Source of the DNA: Pachypanchax playfairii | Taxonomy: Eukaryota > Chordata > Actinopteri > Cyprinodontiformes > Aplocheilidae | Direction of reading: 5' to 3' | NCBI GenBank assembly: GCA_006937955.1 | Contig: SSNP01000017.1 | Span: forward strand, 685,911 to 749,910 | DNA: 64,000 nucleotides | Notes under the pieces: model-generated | What the model saw: the letters and a program-made list of their open reading frames with translations, nothing else | What the model was told of the DNA's origin: nothing | The model's database searches: none | Part shown: positions 11,912 to 24,019 of the stretch, piece by piece | How positions within the stretch are numbered: position 1 is the stretch's first letter | Layout of the letters: each line of letters starts with the position of its first letter | Position numbers and translations under genes: made by a program

Positions 11912-11914
11912 TTT
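11904..11914 (-). promoter_or_regulatory. jam3: YY1-type motif over the jam3 start codon
   Basis: The minus strand reads CAAAATGGCGAT here, matching the YY1 core AANATGGCG, and the ATG of the motif is the chosen jam3 start codon. YY1 sites at this location are common in vertebrate promoters with very short leaders. The match is visible; binding is inference. Confidence 0.3.
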
Positions 11915-12169
11915 GCAGGGTATCATTTGGCGGCTACAGTTGCACTCGCTCAGCACCTTTGAGAGGTATGAGGATGGGGTCAGAAAACACTGCTGGATGT
12001 TGCCATCGACGAGTTTCCATAGCTACAAGCGTAGAATGTACGATGATGCCCTGAACGCTGCCTGACAGGCGGTGGGTGGTGCCAAATAGTACCTCCCTCT
12101 TTGCTTCCTCCAGAGGGGAAGACATCGTGGGAAACTGGTGACCCACACCCTCTAGTGGTCATGAGTCTG

Positions 12170-13165
12170 TGAGAGAATTCAAGGATTTAGAAAAAATAAA
12201 TCAAAGAGCGTTTTTAATTGTGAGTCTTAAAGCTGTATGATGTGAATTGTCATCTGTGTTATTGTTTGTACATTGTTCGTGTTTAAAATCAGTTTCACTC
12301 TGATTCGGATGCATATTTAAATGTTCAAGTACTGAAGAAAGTATGAGGGATGGCCCAAAAGAAAATAGTAGTTTGATTAAATTGCAGAAACTTTTAAATA
12401 CGTCGTTGAATTTGGATGTGAATACATTAAAGCTGAACACATGCATGGTAAGCTTATCTAACAGGTGGATTGCTTGGATTGAGTCGACGTCTGAACATAT
12501 AACTGTTGTTAGTTGCACTATATTGTCATACCATTTTACTGCAGCTGTTGAAGACCAAAGGTCAAAGTTGAGCTCTCTTCCCATCTAGGCTAATAAGCAT
12601 TTGGAAAACAAAGGTGACAAAAGCCAAAGATGATGGATTCAGCTTATATTTATCTATTTTGTCACATTTTTGTGTTTTCATAAGATTAATAAATTTAAAA
12701 AAAAGAGCAAAGCATCTAAGTCAGTGTGAGTAGTGTGATTATTAAAAATGAAAGGAACACGGAATGCTGTTCCTCTGCTTTGCCTTGTTTATTCTCACTT
12801 TTCTGCTTGAATTATGCAAAAGATGTATACATTGAATATGCTCATATCTAAAATATAAAAGTTGTAATCAAAGCACAGATATCACTGTGTTGGAGTTCTA
12901 TGACAAAAACCAAAAAAATAACTTGTTTTTTAATGTATTTTTGTAAAACACATTTGCATGAGTTTAGCCATTTGCCTTTTTTAAACAATGTTTGAGTTGA
13001 ACTCTAGAGGATCTATAACAAGACTTTAAAACAAGATCAGAGCAGAAGACAACCCCCACCCCAAACAGGAAATGACTGACTGTGCATCTCTTTCTGAAAA
13101 CAAATAACTTGTAATGTGTTAAAGATGGAAAACTACAAGAAAAAAAAAGACCTTTTTAAAGGATA
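12170..13165. other. jam3-igsf9b intergenic DNA, proximal jam3 side
   Basis: About 1 kb of AT-rich sequence upstream of jam3 without recognised genes or repeats. A CTCF-like core (CCTCTAGTGGTCA) lies just inside the jam3 side at about 12149-12161 but matches only partly. Confidence 0.5.
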
Positions 13166-13167
13166 CT

Positions 13168-13490
13168 TCACGGTGGTGCAGTGGGTAGTGCTGTCGCCTT
13201 GCACCAAGAAGGTCCTGGATTTGAAACCTTTCTGCATGTAGTTTGCATGTTCTCTTCATGCATGTGTGTTATTTTTCCCAGGGACTCCAGCTTCCTCCCA
13301 CAAACCAAAAACATGCATGAGGTTCATTAGCGTTTCTAAAATGTCCCTGGATGTGAATGTGTGTGTGAGTGTTCTCTGTCTGCATGTGGCCCTGGGATGG
13401 ACTGGCGACCTGTCCAGGTGTGACCCCGCCTCTCACCCAATGACTGCCGGAGACACTAGCTTCCTGTGACCCTGAACAGGAACAAGCAGG
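13168..13490 (+). mobile_element. tRNA-derived SINE, near full-length
   Basis: The head GGTGGTGCAGTGGGTAGTGC resembles a tRNA A box and GGTCCTGGATTTGAAACC a degenerate B box. The body carries the widespread teleost core CTCCCACAAACCAAAAACAT and GGATGGACTGGCGACCTGTC. The 3' part reads CCTGAACAGGAACAAGCAGG. Similar copies occur at 57873 and 63563 in this window. Confidence 0.8.
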
Positions 13491-13540
13491 TACACTTGCA
13501 AGTTGCTTTATCTTACTGTAACTTTACTTTAGAGAAACGT

Positions 13541-13555
13541 ACAGCAGGTGGCAGC
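13541..13555 (+). promoter_or_regulatory. CTCF-like site
   Basis: ACAGCAGGTGGCAGC matches the CTCF core CCASYAGRKGGCRS at 13 of its 14 positions. It sits about 50 bp past a SINE and between the divergent jam3 and igsf9b promoters, where a boundary would make sense. Occupancy is not known. Confidence 0.4.
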
Positions 13556-13559
13556 ATAA

Positions 13560-15540
13560 AACCACCAAGTTTACATGGAAAAACTCCAAAACAAATAACA
13601 TACAAACAGGAATTCTTCATTTGTGTTTCATCACAGAAAAGAAAACCTGAACTGATTTAAACCAATACAGTAAATCAAACTGCAGGACTTATTAGAATTA
13701 GAACTGAAACATGACCTTTACACACTCACATGAAAGTAAAAGTAACCTGTTGGCCTCTCAGAGCAGTCCGCACCATCTCAACATCCTACACTGACGTGTT
13801 AAATGTTGCTATGCAATCAGTCCTCTGCTGCTAAAGCCTTTGAGGATTCATTTCCTTGTAGACTTGTGTTCATTGCTGCTCTGGTACAGTCGCACAACAA
13901 ACAAAAATACAGTTTTTAATAATCAAACAAGGCTAATTTGGTGACATCATCTCAGCGTGACAGCTGCTGCAGAGCTGTGCAGTTAAATGAAGTGTTGGCG
14001 ACTGCATGCATCATTTACGCAGAAGATATTTGCTTGACGATATAAATGATAAATTTCTGTTAGCTTTGGCTGTAATATTACTCATCTATCCAGTCTCACA
14101 CTCATTCTAACTGTTTCTGGAAGCTCGACGGACAGATCTAACACCAGCTGAGGCTGATTTAAGGTGTAGAAATTGTGCAGGATATTAGCAGAAAGATTAT
14201 TGAAAACCAAGACTGAAAGAGCAAATTCCTTTTACAACAGAGCAGATAAGAAATACGTACTTAAAAGCTGCAGGTTAAATGTATAGTTAGTTAAAAATAT
14301 ATACTGATTAATTCACATTTTTTACCTCAATGTCCATGATCTAGACAATCTGCACATTCTCTAAACATTTCATAAAACCCTGGAAATTCTATCTGTGAAC
14401 GTCACCTGCTTTTTGTGTCACTGTGACTTTTGTCTAGATGACTGATGGACTTTCTAAAAATTCAGTTTGAAAAGTCAGTAATGTTAAAAATAAAAGCATG
14501 TATTACATAAAATTCACAATCACTGTGTGCTTTGTGGTTTCCAAACTCAGAATAAATAATATACAGATAGAACAAATAAAAGATGGCAGGAGTCCAAAAG
14601 GTAACGTTTACTATCTAAATATACTGTTGCCCTTTCTTCCATAAATTTTAAAAATATCTCCAATAACCGTGTGTAAGAATAAAAACTGCTCTCAGTAAAA
14701 TCCCATAAAGCCCCCCCCCCCACACCTCCTCTGAGTAGCTATTTTTAGCACATGCATGACATCTTCTTTTCCTCGCTAAATTTCTGCTGCTTTTTGTTCT
14801 TCCTCAGACTCCTTGTTGTGAGTCTATTTAAGCTGCAGTCTGCACTCTAAAAAAAAAAAAAAACCCTGCAGATTCCCGTGGACTGTATTCTGTCTGATTT
14901 TTATTCTACGTTGCGGACTGCAGCTGAGACACATTTGGCTTTAAAAAGCTGCAGGGCTCCTTCAGAACATGGAGGAACTCAAAGTAGCAGCTTTAGGTTC
15001 AGATGAGGAAGAAGAGGCTCAAATTCCCACAGCTGACAAGGAGGTGGAGAGAGCTAACAAATGAACAAAGCAGGAGAGGTTAAAGTTTCACCCCACGAAG
15101 CTGTCTCACAAGACCTCTTCATTTTATTCACATCTGATCACTAATGCAGGAAGCTGAAGGATTTAAAGCAAGAAAACAGCTGCTTCCTCTTTATCATACA
15201 TTGTTGCTCTTAGAAACCACACCATTGTTGTTGTTTTAGCACACTTTATGATAAAAATGATAATAAATAATGCTATAAATATTACTTCCAGTAAAGACTC
15301 ATAAACATTCATAAGATAAATATTGGAATGAACTTGACTCCCCTGTTTTATGAGCAATGAAAAGAAACTAAAGCACAGAGATGAGGCATTTCTGAACAAC
15401 TTATGCAAAATATGACAAACATTCTGTTATGATGTGTGAATGAGGAGAAATTTAAAGCAAAGAGAATGATAAAAAAGTAAAAACAAACACAAGAGCTTTT
15501 AAATCAGCCTGTCCACAAAATTAAAAACTAAAACACAAGA
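13560..15540. other. intergenic DNA
   Basis: No gene recognised. Contains a C homopolymer (14711-14721) and a short A run near 14850. No typical repeat family identified. Confidence 0.5.
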
Positions 15541-15612
15541 CAGGCTGCTGGTTAGTAGTGTTGCCTTACAACAAGGAGGTCGTGGGTTTGATTCCCAGCT
15601 GGGGACTTTCAG
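15541..15612 (+). mobile_element. SINE head fragment
   Basis: GCTGGTTAGTAGTGTTGCC then AAGGAGGTCGTGGGTTTGAT and TCCCAGCTGGGGACTTTC is the tRNA-like promoter half of the same SINE type as at 13168. The body is missing and a TTAA-type element begins 54 bp downstream. Confidence 0.6.
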
Positions 15613-15665
15613 CAGAGTTTTCTCCAGGTACTCAGGTTTTATACAACAGAAAAAAAGGAAGGACT

Positions 15666-16312
15666 AGCAGTACTAATAACTTTTACAACTTTAAGCTTCT
15701 GTTTTTAAACTTGTTTATGTGGATACTCACCGAAAAAAATGTTCAGCTTCATATTAGACACTCTGTGTGCCTCCGATGGCCCTATATTATACTTAATAAC
15801 TTCAATAATTCGGGTTGCAGCTGGAAGTGGTGTTCTGGTGATTTATGCTGCCCTAAAAAAATTACTGCCATAGTATGAATTGACAACTTATTGAGATTTT
15901 ATTGGAAGTTTATACAGTATTCTTGTTTATGGCGAGTGTGTCCTGTTAATTATTTAAACATACTTTTATGATCCTTCCCTGATATTTTCTATATAAAAGC
16001 CCTCTGGGTCCTTATTGGCCATTGTTGGGTCCCTCTCCTCTGGGTGTGTCCAAACATTCACCTCTCGCTCTGACAATGTAAAAAAAAGTAAAAATAACAT
16101 CATATTTAGTGTTCCTGTCTTGGGTAAAATGTATTTATGGAAAAATATAGAAACGAAAAAAATAAATCTGTTTATTGAAGTCAAGACTGTGGAACGGCAT
16201 ATGTGCAAAAGGAATCGATAGCACATCTCAACAGGTAGCATATTTCAACAGAACACCAGTTCCAACAATGACACGGTTATTTACGAAAGCAGAAAAGTTA
16301 TTTAGTACTGCT
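15666..16312 (-). mobile_element. TTAA-type non-autonomous DNA transposon, copy 1
   Basis: The ends are AGCAGTACTAATAAC and GTTATTTAGTACTGCT, imperfect inverted repeats, with TTAA following the right end (16313-16316). The left target copy is decayed. The interior is the reverse complement of the element at 17627-18290, including GGTGTTCTGGTGATTTATGC. A 35-codon open stretch (NVWTHPEERDP) is shared by both copies but resembles no transposase I know. Confidence 0.8.
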
Positions 16313-16316
16313 TTAA

Positions 16317-17459
16317 GTTACACAAAACCTCCTGAATTTTCTAACAAACCCCCCTTTTACTAAATAATCAGTTTTCCAAGGCAAATGTTTCATAAATTTT
16401 CAAATTATTAATAAATTGATTTACAAATATAAACTGATGAAAATCTGCATGCAGGACAGTTTTAGATTTCCTGTAGGAAAAATAAGCAGGATAACTGCAG
16501 TGAGCTGTTCAGTTGTCAGATCACGTGTTTAAATAAAAACCACAGCAGAAAGTTGCTCTGTTTGCTTCAAGCGGATTAACTTTCTAAAACATTTGAATCT
16601 AAATGTGCTTCCCCTCGTCTCCTGCTTACAAAAGTACAGAGATTCTCCCCAAAGCAGCATCAGCTTGAATTCCATCCTGTTGTGAGGATGAGAGATGCTG
16701 TCAACAGCTTCTCTGCCCTCAGTGAAACTCATCACATTCACAGGAGCTGAATGTCTTTATGTGCCACGCGGATCAAGAGTCAATCGTTTTCCAGGCGCTG
16801 CCTCCACAGCTCCATTAGCACCATGGTATTTATAGATTTCACAAATGAGCTGAAAGACGACGCAATGCGCAGGAGGAAAAGATGTTTAGAGGCTCATTGA
16901 TTTCACTGCAAGCAGAAGAGCTTTGGAGTTTTTCCTAATTTTCCCTGTGATTGAAACAAACTGGTATTTGCTTTTGATATTAATACACAAGTGTGTTTTA
17001 ATCTGGCCAAATGTTAATAAAAAATAAATTGGGTAGAAAATTTGCTTCCAAAGAAATGTGAAGCCATGGCAACTAGTCAAGATTTTTTCAATTTGTTTGA
17101 TTTTAAAACAGGAAACTTGTAAACTTTCTATCTTCGGTTAATTACACTCTAGAGGTGAAGTTAAAAGCAAATAAGCTTCACACAAGCTTTTACAGCAAAA
17201 AACTGTGTATTTTTGTTTTCTACAGCTGTGATATTTGGATTGTTGTTTGCAGAAACTGAAAATGGTGTAAAACGTTTTTTGTCAATTTATCATTCAAATA
17301 AATGTCATGCACAGAGAATAACAAAAATAAAGTGACATAATTGTGCATCAATCTCAATATTTATAGTGTAATTTGGTATCTCATACTTGTGTTGCTTTCT
17401 GGCAAAAAAGACAATGGGTATAAAAGTCGCTCATTACAGACATCTGTTTTCTGCATTTT
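16317..17459. other. intergenic DNA between transposon copies
   Basis: AT-rich; no gene or repeat recognised. Confidence 0.5.
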
Positions 17460-17463
17460 TTAA

Positions 17464-18696
17464 AAAGGCCATTTCACACAAATTTCATGACTTTGTGGTT
17501 ATTTCTGAAGTATTAACTTGTAATATGAAACATTTTATACCTAAAAATTATTAGGAAACACTGATTTACAGACCTTTCAAGCTATCTGCGTGAAGATTCG
17601 GCTAGCTTCGTGCTGTAACTCATTAAAGCAGTACTGAATAACCTCTCCGCAGCCGTGTCTCAGACAGCAGTTGCTGGAATTGGTGTTCTGCAGAAATATG
17701 CTACCTGTTGAGATGTGCTACACACATGCGCTGTTCCACAGTCTTGACTTCAATAAATAGATTTATAGTTTATTTTTGTTTCTATATTTTTCCATAAATA
17801 CATTTTACCTATCAAATAAATTCTCCCAGGACAGGAACACTAAAAATTATGTTATTTATACTTTCTTTGCATTGTCAGAGCGACAGGCAAATGTTTGGAC
17901 ACACCCAGAGGAGAGGGACCCAACAGTGGTTGCCAAGGACCCAGAGGGCTTTTACATAGAAAATATCTGGGAAGGATCATAAAAATACGCTTAAACAATT
18001 AACAGGGCACACTCGCCATGAATAAGAACACTATATAAACTTCTAATGACATTTCATTATGAAATAAGTTGTCATTTCGTATTATGGTGGCATTTTTCTT
18101 CAGGGCAGCATAAATCACCAGAACACCACTTCCGGCTGAGACCCGAAGTACGGAGATTATTTAGTCTATTGTAAAGCCATCGGAGGGTCGAGAGTGTCTA
18201 ATATAAAGCTGAACGTGTTTTTCAGTGAGTATCCACTTAGACAAGTTTCAAAATTGTAGCTTAAAGTTTTAAAAGTTATTCAGTACTGCTTTAATATTCA
18301 TTATTCAAATTTGCTAGACTCAGATTGGCTAACAAACTAGCCTATGAGAGCAAGGCATACTGTTTCCTGCCCTGCTGCACATGGCAACAGCTCACGTAGT
18401 CTCTTCTGATTTGATGTGTGTTTATGCTACAGCTTTTAGCCAGCAGCATGCTAGGCGTGGTTTCAACTGCAACAGCTGATGAATACTAACGAGCAAAGGA
18501 GTTGTGACGTAACAAATACAGGCCGTTTGAACTCAGGTGAACTCTGATTTTATTGCCACCTGTGTAGTTTGAGAGATAAAAACTGAAAGAGAAGTTATTG
18601 ACCTGTTTTCACACCCACTATGAAGGTAAGAACACCTGTGGAGCTAAAATATTCAACAGAAACCTCAGAAAAACCTTTTTTAATGGAAGGGCCTCT
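17464..18696 (+). mobile_element. TTAA-flanked MITE (family A), interrupted by another element
   Basis: Starts AAAGGCCATTTCACACAAAT after TTAA (17460-17463) and ends GGAAGGGCCTCT before TTAA (18697-18700), giving short inverted ends AAAGGCC/GGCCTCT. It shares most of its sequence with the uninterrupted copy at 30461-30879. Bases 17627-18290 are a second element inserted at an internal TTAA. The TTAA target duplication suggests a piggyBac-type mobiliser; the family name is inference. Confidence 0.75.
17627..18290 (+). mobile_element. TTAA-type non-autonomous DNA transposon, copy 2 (nested)
   Basis: Perfect 16-bp inverted repeats AGCAGTACTGAATAAC / GTTATTCAGTACTGCT, flanked on both sides by TTAA (17623-17626 and 18291-18294). 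The related MITE at 30461 has a single TTAA at the matching point, so the empty site is visible in the same window. 664 bp long with no intact transposase. Confidence 0.88.
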
Positions 18697-18700
18697 TTAA

Positions 18701-20687
18701 GTTATGTACTTCTATTTTGTACCAGCTTAAAGTACATCTGGCTTAGATTTGGTTTATAGGGTAAAAAATAAAGTGAGCAGGAAAATATGTTGCTACAAAC
18801 ATGCAAACATACACGCTGTTCATAATACACTGCTTGACTTTGACATTGAATAACCAAACTCTAAAAGTTTGAGAATAGGTTGGTGGAAAACTTCTAGACA
18901 TTTCCAGAGATTTCTGCAGGCAACTATAGAAAAAGTCTCAATAATAGGAAGTAAAATGAGACGCAGTAAGGCCTGGATGTTCACCTCACTATTGCCAGAA
19001 AATGGCTTTTGTTAAAAATGTAATAAGACTTTTTTTTTTAAACTGTGAAGGCTGTTCTATTAATGAGTGTGTGAAAGGCACAGGAAAAATACTTACGTAC
19101 CAGTGTTTTTCACTGTATGTGTGGAAATTCTTGGAGATTTTAACTGAAAGACTGTTCAGCCATATATCCAAATCAACTTGTTTGATATTCTGATTTTCTG
19201 TAAATCTCCCAGTAGCTGTCAGTTGACAAGTCCTTTGTTCAAATATTTAATAATTTCACCTGTAACATTTGATGCCCCATGTGAGGCTTGGCTAAAGGTG
19301 GAACGGATTCCAGAAATGAGGATCTGACATGAAACAAGGGCAGACAATTATTCTACAGAATTACACAGGCCAAGAATTTTTGTATGATTAAATTTGATTA
19401 TTTCTTCGATATCATCAAAACACCTGAGATACATTAATCCCTGCCTGCCACCTGCAAAACTCTTGATAAAGGGTACATTTCATATTAGAAACTCATCCAA
19501 ACATCTCATTTTTCACTGTAGTCCCATCACTCATGAAGTAGTGAGCATCAACCTTGTTTCTTCTTGTTTAAAAGTTGCTGAACAAATAATAATTTTACAT
19601 GAGTTTTAATAAAACACCAGCTTCCCTCTTTTCTGCTGTTGGACATGAGGAAATAAAATCCTTCAAAAATGTGTTTTATTAAATAAAAATGTTTTTAGCA
19701 AACAAATAATTTACAAATGGTTCATTAAATTATTGCTGTGAGGTTTCAGTTAACATTTTTCCTAAATCCATGCTTTGTCTATGTGAAATAGTGCAAAATG
19801 CCCATCGGAATCTTCATATTACCTGTTTTAATCTTCGTAAAATTTCATGTGATATTGGAGATTTCATTTTTTGGTAGTTTCTATTTTTTCTATGTTTCTT
19901 TCTGAATTAAGTAAGTTTAAATATCATAATCACCATTGTAATGCCACCCCCCCCCCCCCCAAAAAAAAGTATATATAGATATAGTTTTTAGTTGTATTAC
20001 AATTAAATTACACGGGAGAACTAATTAATATTTTCATACATTTAAAAACACAAAAGGTTTTCAAATGAATCATCTTTACTGAGCTTTTCTTGCTTTTCTT
20101 GCAGTTTACATTTCTATTCAGCAACATTGTGACTAAAGTAAAAAGGCAAAAAGCAGAACTCCAACTTTTGTATAAAACACTGCTGACCACTACTGGCCAC
20201 AAGCATGAATTCTTATATAAAACATGAGGCTTTGGGAACATACAAAGCTCATAAAACACCATAAACAGACTTGCAGTGGAACATGTGTTGAGCCAGCGGC
20301 CTGTGAGCTGTAGGCAGATTACTGAGCTGTAAGCTGACTGACTGATGCTGGATGGGGCCTCAGTGTACACATCCATATGTCTCTGTCACTAAAGCATCTC
20401 CCTCTGCTGACGCATTCAGACCCAGACATGGAGTCATACAGACTCAGATGGGAATAGAAGAACAATGGAAAAAAAAATCTGTCATTTTCACAAAAAAATG
20501 GATCTCAGAAACTTTAAACTGTGTTCTTGGATTGTTTTTTTTTTCTTCACATCAATGTAGACATCAAAAACACCCTGCTCACTGAGGTGACAGACTGAGA
20601 GGATCCCTCTGGATGATGGCACTAAAAATAAACAAGTGTGGTGCTCAAAGACAAATAAGTATTCATGTTTTAAACAACCATGATTCT
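18701..20687. other. intergenic DNA
   Basis: No gene recognised. Contains a C14/A8 homopolymer junction at 19947-19968. A CTCF-like core on the minus strand (CCAGTAGTGGTC, about 20188-20199) matches in part. Confidence 0.45.
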
Positions 20688-21690
20688 AAAGAGGTTGGGA
20701 CACTATAACATGTATATAAAACAGAATGCAAGGACTTGCAAATCCTCCTTTTTTATTCCAAACTTAACTGAGATTTTTTTATCATTTGAGATTTGATTAG
20801 TTGAGATTTCAGAAATTCAGAGACGCAGGCTTTAGAAGTGTCTACTGATAACAAGCTGAATGGTCCCTCTTCTTTTTAGTCTGCAGGGCACGATGTCCAT
20901 GGTTTCCAAAGAAAATTCTCATTAGGACTAAATTTGACCCTGGAACATTTTCCACCTCACTTGAGGCCATTTTAAATGAGTTTTTGGCACAGAGAATCAT
21001 TTCTGGAAGATGTTTACATTTGTGTTCTTCTTCACATGATCCATCTTTAACTGGTGTTTGTGGATCACATGGTGAGCCGTTTGGACAGACAGTGATATCT
21101 GGAAGTGTTCATGACCCCCTGCAGTGACGTCCAGTAGAGAATCACATCTGTTTATAATGCTGTGTTGCCTCAGAGGGCACAAATCACAAGCATTCAGTTT
21201 TGACCTTCGACCTCATTCCAGAGATTCCTCCCAATTCTGAGTCTTTTGATGATAATATTCACCGTTTCGTCATACATTTGCATTGAGGAACATTTTTCTT
21301 AAATTGTTCCATAATTTTCCAATGCGGTTTATCCTGGATTGTTGAACCTCTGCCCGTCTTTACATCTGCGAGGTTCTACCTCTCTGAAATGTTCCTTTTA
21401 TACTCAGTCATGTTACTGAGCTGCAGCCAATTAACCTAATTAGTTGTTCCTCCAGTTGTTTTTGAATTGCGCCAATTACTTTTCAAGCCTTTCGTTGCCC
21501 TTTTCAAATTTCTTTCTGTTGCAGCCATCAAATAAAAAATGAGCTTGTATTTTTAAAAAAATGGCAAAATATCTCAGTATCAACATCTATTATGTGGCTT
21601 ATGTTAAATTAGGAATAAAATGGGTTTATAAAAAGTGCAAATTATAACATTCAGTTTTTATTTAAGTTTTACAGTGTCCCAACTTTTTTG
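20688..21690. mobile_element. DNA transposon relic
   Basis: The two ends carry inverted AGGTTGGGACACTAT (from about 20692) and ACAGTGTCCCAACTTTTTT (to about 21690). The interior is about 970 bp with no long ORF; the minus strand keeps short protein-like stretches but is broken. The family cannot be named with certainty from the sequence. Confidence 0.6.
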
Positions 21691-21699
21691 TGTATTTAG

Positions 21700-24000
21700 A
21701 TGTTTAGCTAGGCACCTGAAAAGCAGTTTATTTCACTGTATCTCTGTCAAAGTACTATTAAAAAGTTTCCTCCATTGCTTATTCAAACCGTGACTTATGA
21801 TTACAAACATGATCTAAACATCCGTGTTAAGAATCAGGCTTCTGCTATGAGTCACAAGGCTAATCTGAGCAGTCATGAGATGTTTATAGGAGAGTGTGGA
21901 GAACCAAAACATTTCATTTGTAGGGTTTTTCTTGATTTTATTAGGGAAAAATGACAGGTTTTTTCCAATCAAGCTGCAAAGTCTGAAGTGTATTTTATTA
22001 TTTTGGAGGTGGATTATTCTTTTGTAGTTACACATAGAGACATTCCTTCCCTTCAAGCAGCAACAGAACTGTAAAACACAAACTATTGGCGTTACATAAG
22101 AGACTGTAATAAATGATCTTATCTTTTCTCTGTCCTGCCTTTAGAAAATCTAATTCTGTCTCTGCTCATGAAGAAAAGTTGTAATAGCAAAGGCCCACTC
22201 TGATTTTTGTGTCTTTGGGTGGCGTCAGACAATATTGATACCAGCCCCAGAACAAGTTTAAAAAGAGGAAGAATTGCTGAAATGTATCAATAAGACAGAT
22301 TCATAGCAGACATTTTTTCCGAAATGTTTTACATCCATAATTGCTGCTCTGTTATTGACACAATGGATTGGTAGCATTTGAATTTAACAGTGAATGCCAC
22401 AGCTGTACCTGCTCACTCTCGAAAATCTCTGCAGCACGGTGAGTCTCGCTGTGAGGAAGGAACAGATGGTTCCTCTTCCATATCTGCTCATTACTGCTCG
22501 AAGCTGTCTTTGTTTATAAAAAAAGAAGAAGCTGCTCTGAAACTTTTCAGCTGGAAAACCTTCAAAAGGAAAAGTTGCAGTAGTTTTTTTTTTTTTTCTC
22601 ACACTCATTAATTTGAACTGTTTTAAAAAGTTCTGACACTGCAAAGAAAATGAAAATGTCATAATAAAAGCAAAGAATGGTGTGAAGTCAGAAAATGTAT
22701 ATCTTATTTTTGAAGCTGTAATTTATCATCAATACTAAACGTATCTCATTGTCACAAGACAATAAAATAAAATATAAGAAACAAGAACGACTAAAAAACA
22801 AATTATTAAGGAAAACAGAAGTTTTTTCCTGTTTTAATTAGTGATTTAATTTAGTGATATTGATTGATTTAAATAATGCATCAAGTTTTCTGAAATGTAA
22901 TTTATTTTGTAAACTGATTTCATTGTTGGTTTACAACAAAATGTCTATATTTATGTTATGTTTTCTATTTAAATGAAAAATGATTGTTGCCTTCTGTGTT
23001 TTAGCCATCTTACACTTTGGGTTTGGTAAAAGAAAGTGCATGCTGGGAGTCTGGAGTAACATTTCAGTTCTCAGTATTGCAAAATAAAAGATCATAGAAT
23101 GATATTTAATCTCCTCTTTAGAATAGAGGCGAAATCTGCACAGAAGATGTTATGATCTTATATTTAACAAACTGATGGCTATTACGTAAATGCTGAACTG
23201 CTAAAGGTGAGCAGGTTCACCTGATCCTAGTTAAAACTCAGCATAAGATGGATGCAGCTGTTCCTAACAGTGCTGACATCATGCTTTCTGATGGTATCAT
23301 TTATTCGCAGGGATGAACACCGTCTGTGGACAGAAATGACTGTCTGACAATTCTTCTGTCATTTTTAGATTTCCTTTGATTTCAGCGTCTCGGAAATAGC
23401 CTATAGGGATTGGGGGTGAGGGGTACAGACAGGCGTTTCGGGACAAATTCAGTCAGATAATGAAAAAAAAAAGTCCTGAGAAGCAGCTGAAATGTCTGAA
23501 CCAGCCACATGTCTGTGCCACACCGGCTGCAGCTGGCAGTGAAAACGGTTTATTTGGGTGAGATCTGAGCTGATGTCGAGCAGCCAGAGGCGCACAGGCG
23601 CTCTGAATCCTCTGTGGTCATGCATGTAGGAAACAGGCGGGGGGAGAATCAGAGGCAGGCTTATCAGTGCTAACCATGTGTGCGCAGTGGGCAGCGTGAT
23701 GGAGCCGCATCTCCTCACGGCCGTCGAGGAAACAAGCCGGAGAAACGCGTTGTATGTGCCGCCACACCCATCAGAGGCAGCCAGACGCGGCGGAAAGGAG
23801 CGTTTTCTGTCGCCGACATGACAGTCGAAGGATGCTGGTGAGCCGTGGATGAGTCACGCACCTCCACCAACACCCGCCCCCCCTACACACACACACACAC
23901 ACCACCCCCCTCCACCATTTTCACCCCAGAAATAAACCCGCAGCGCAAACAGCTGCAAGGTGCCAATAATGACATGTTGACAGTGCGTTAGCCAGGATGG
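21700..24000. other. intergenic DNA up to the igsf9b promoter
   Basis: AT-rich to about 23.2 kb, then increasingly GC-rich. An AC microsatellite lies at 23885-23902 next to C runs. No gene recognised on either strand. Confidence 0.5.
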
Positions 24001-24019
24001 CGCACGTGGGGTCAGTTCA

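Noticed and set aside
15541..15612. Possible tRNA gene
   Set aside because: The A/B-box-like sequence belongs to a SINE head and cannot fold into a full cloverleaf with paired acceptor ends by eye.
23449..23718. Minus-strand frame with a leader-like start near the CpG-rich region
   Set aside because: It opens with GTG, has no donor matching jam3 exon 2, and shows no similarity to JAM proteins.
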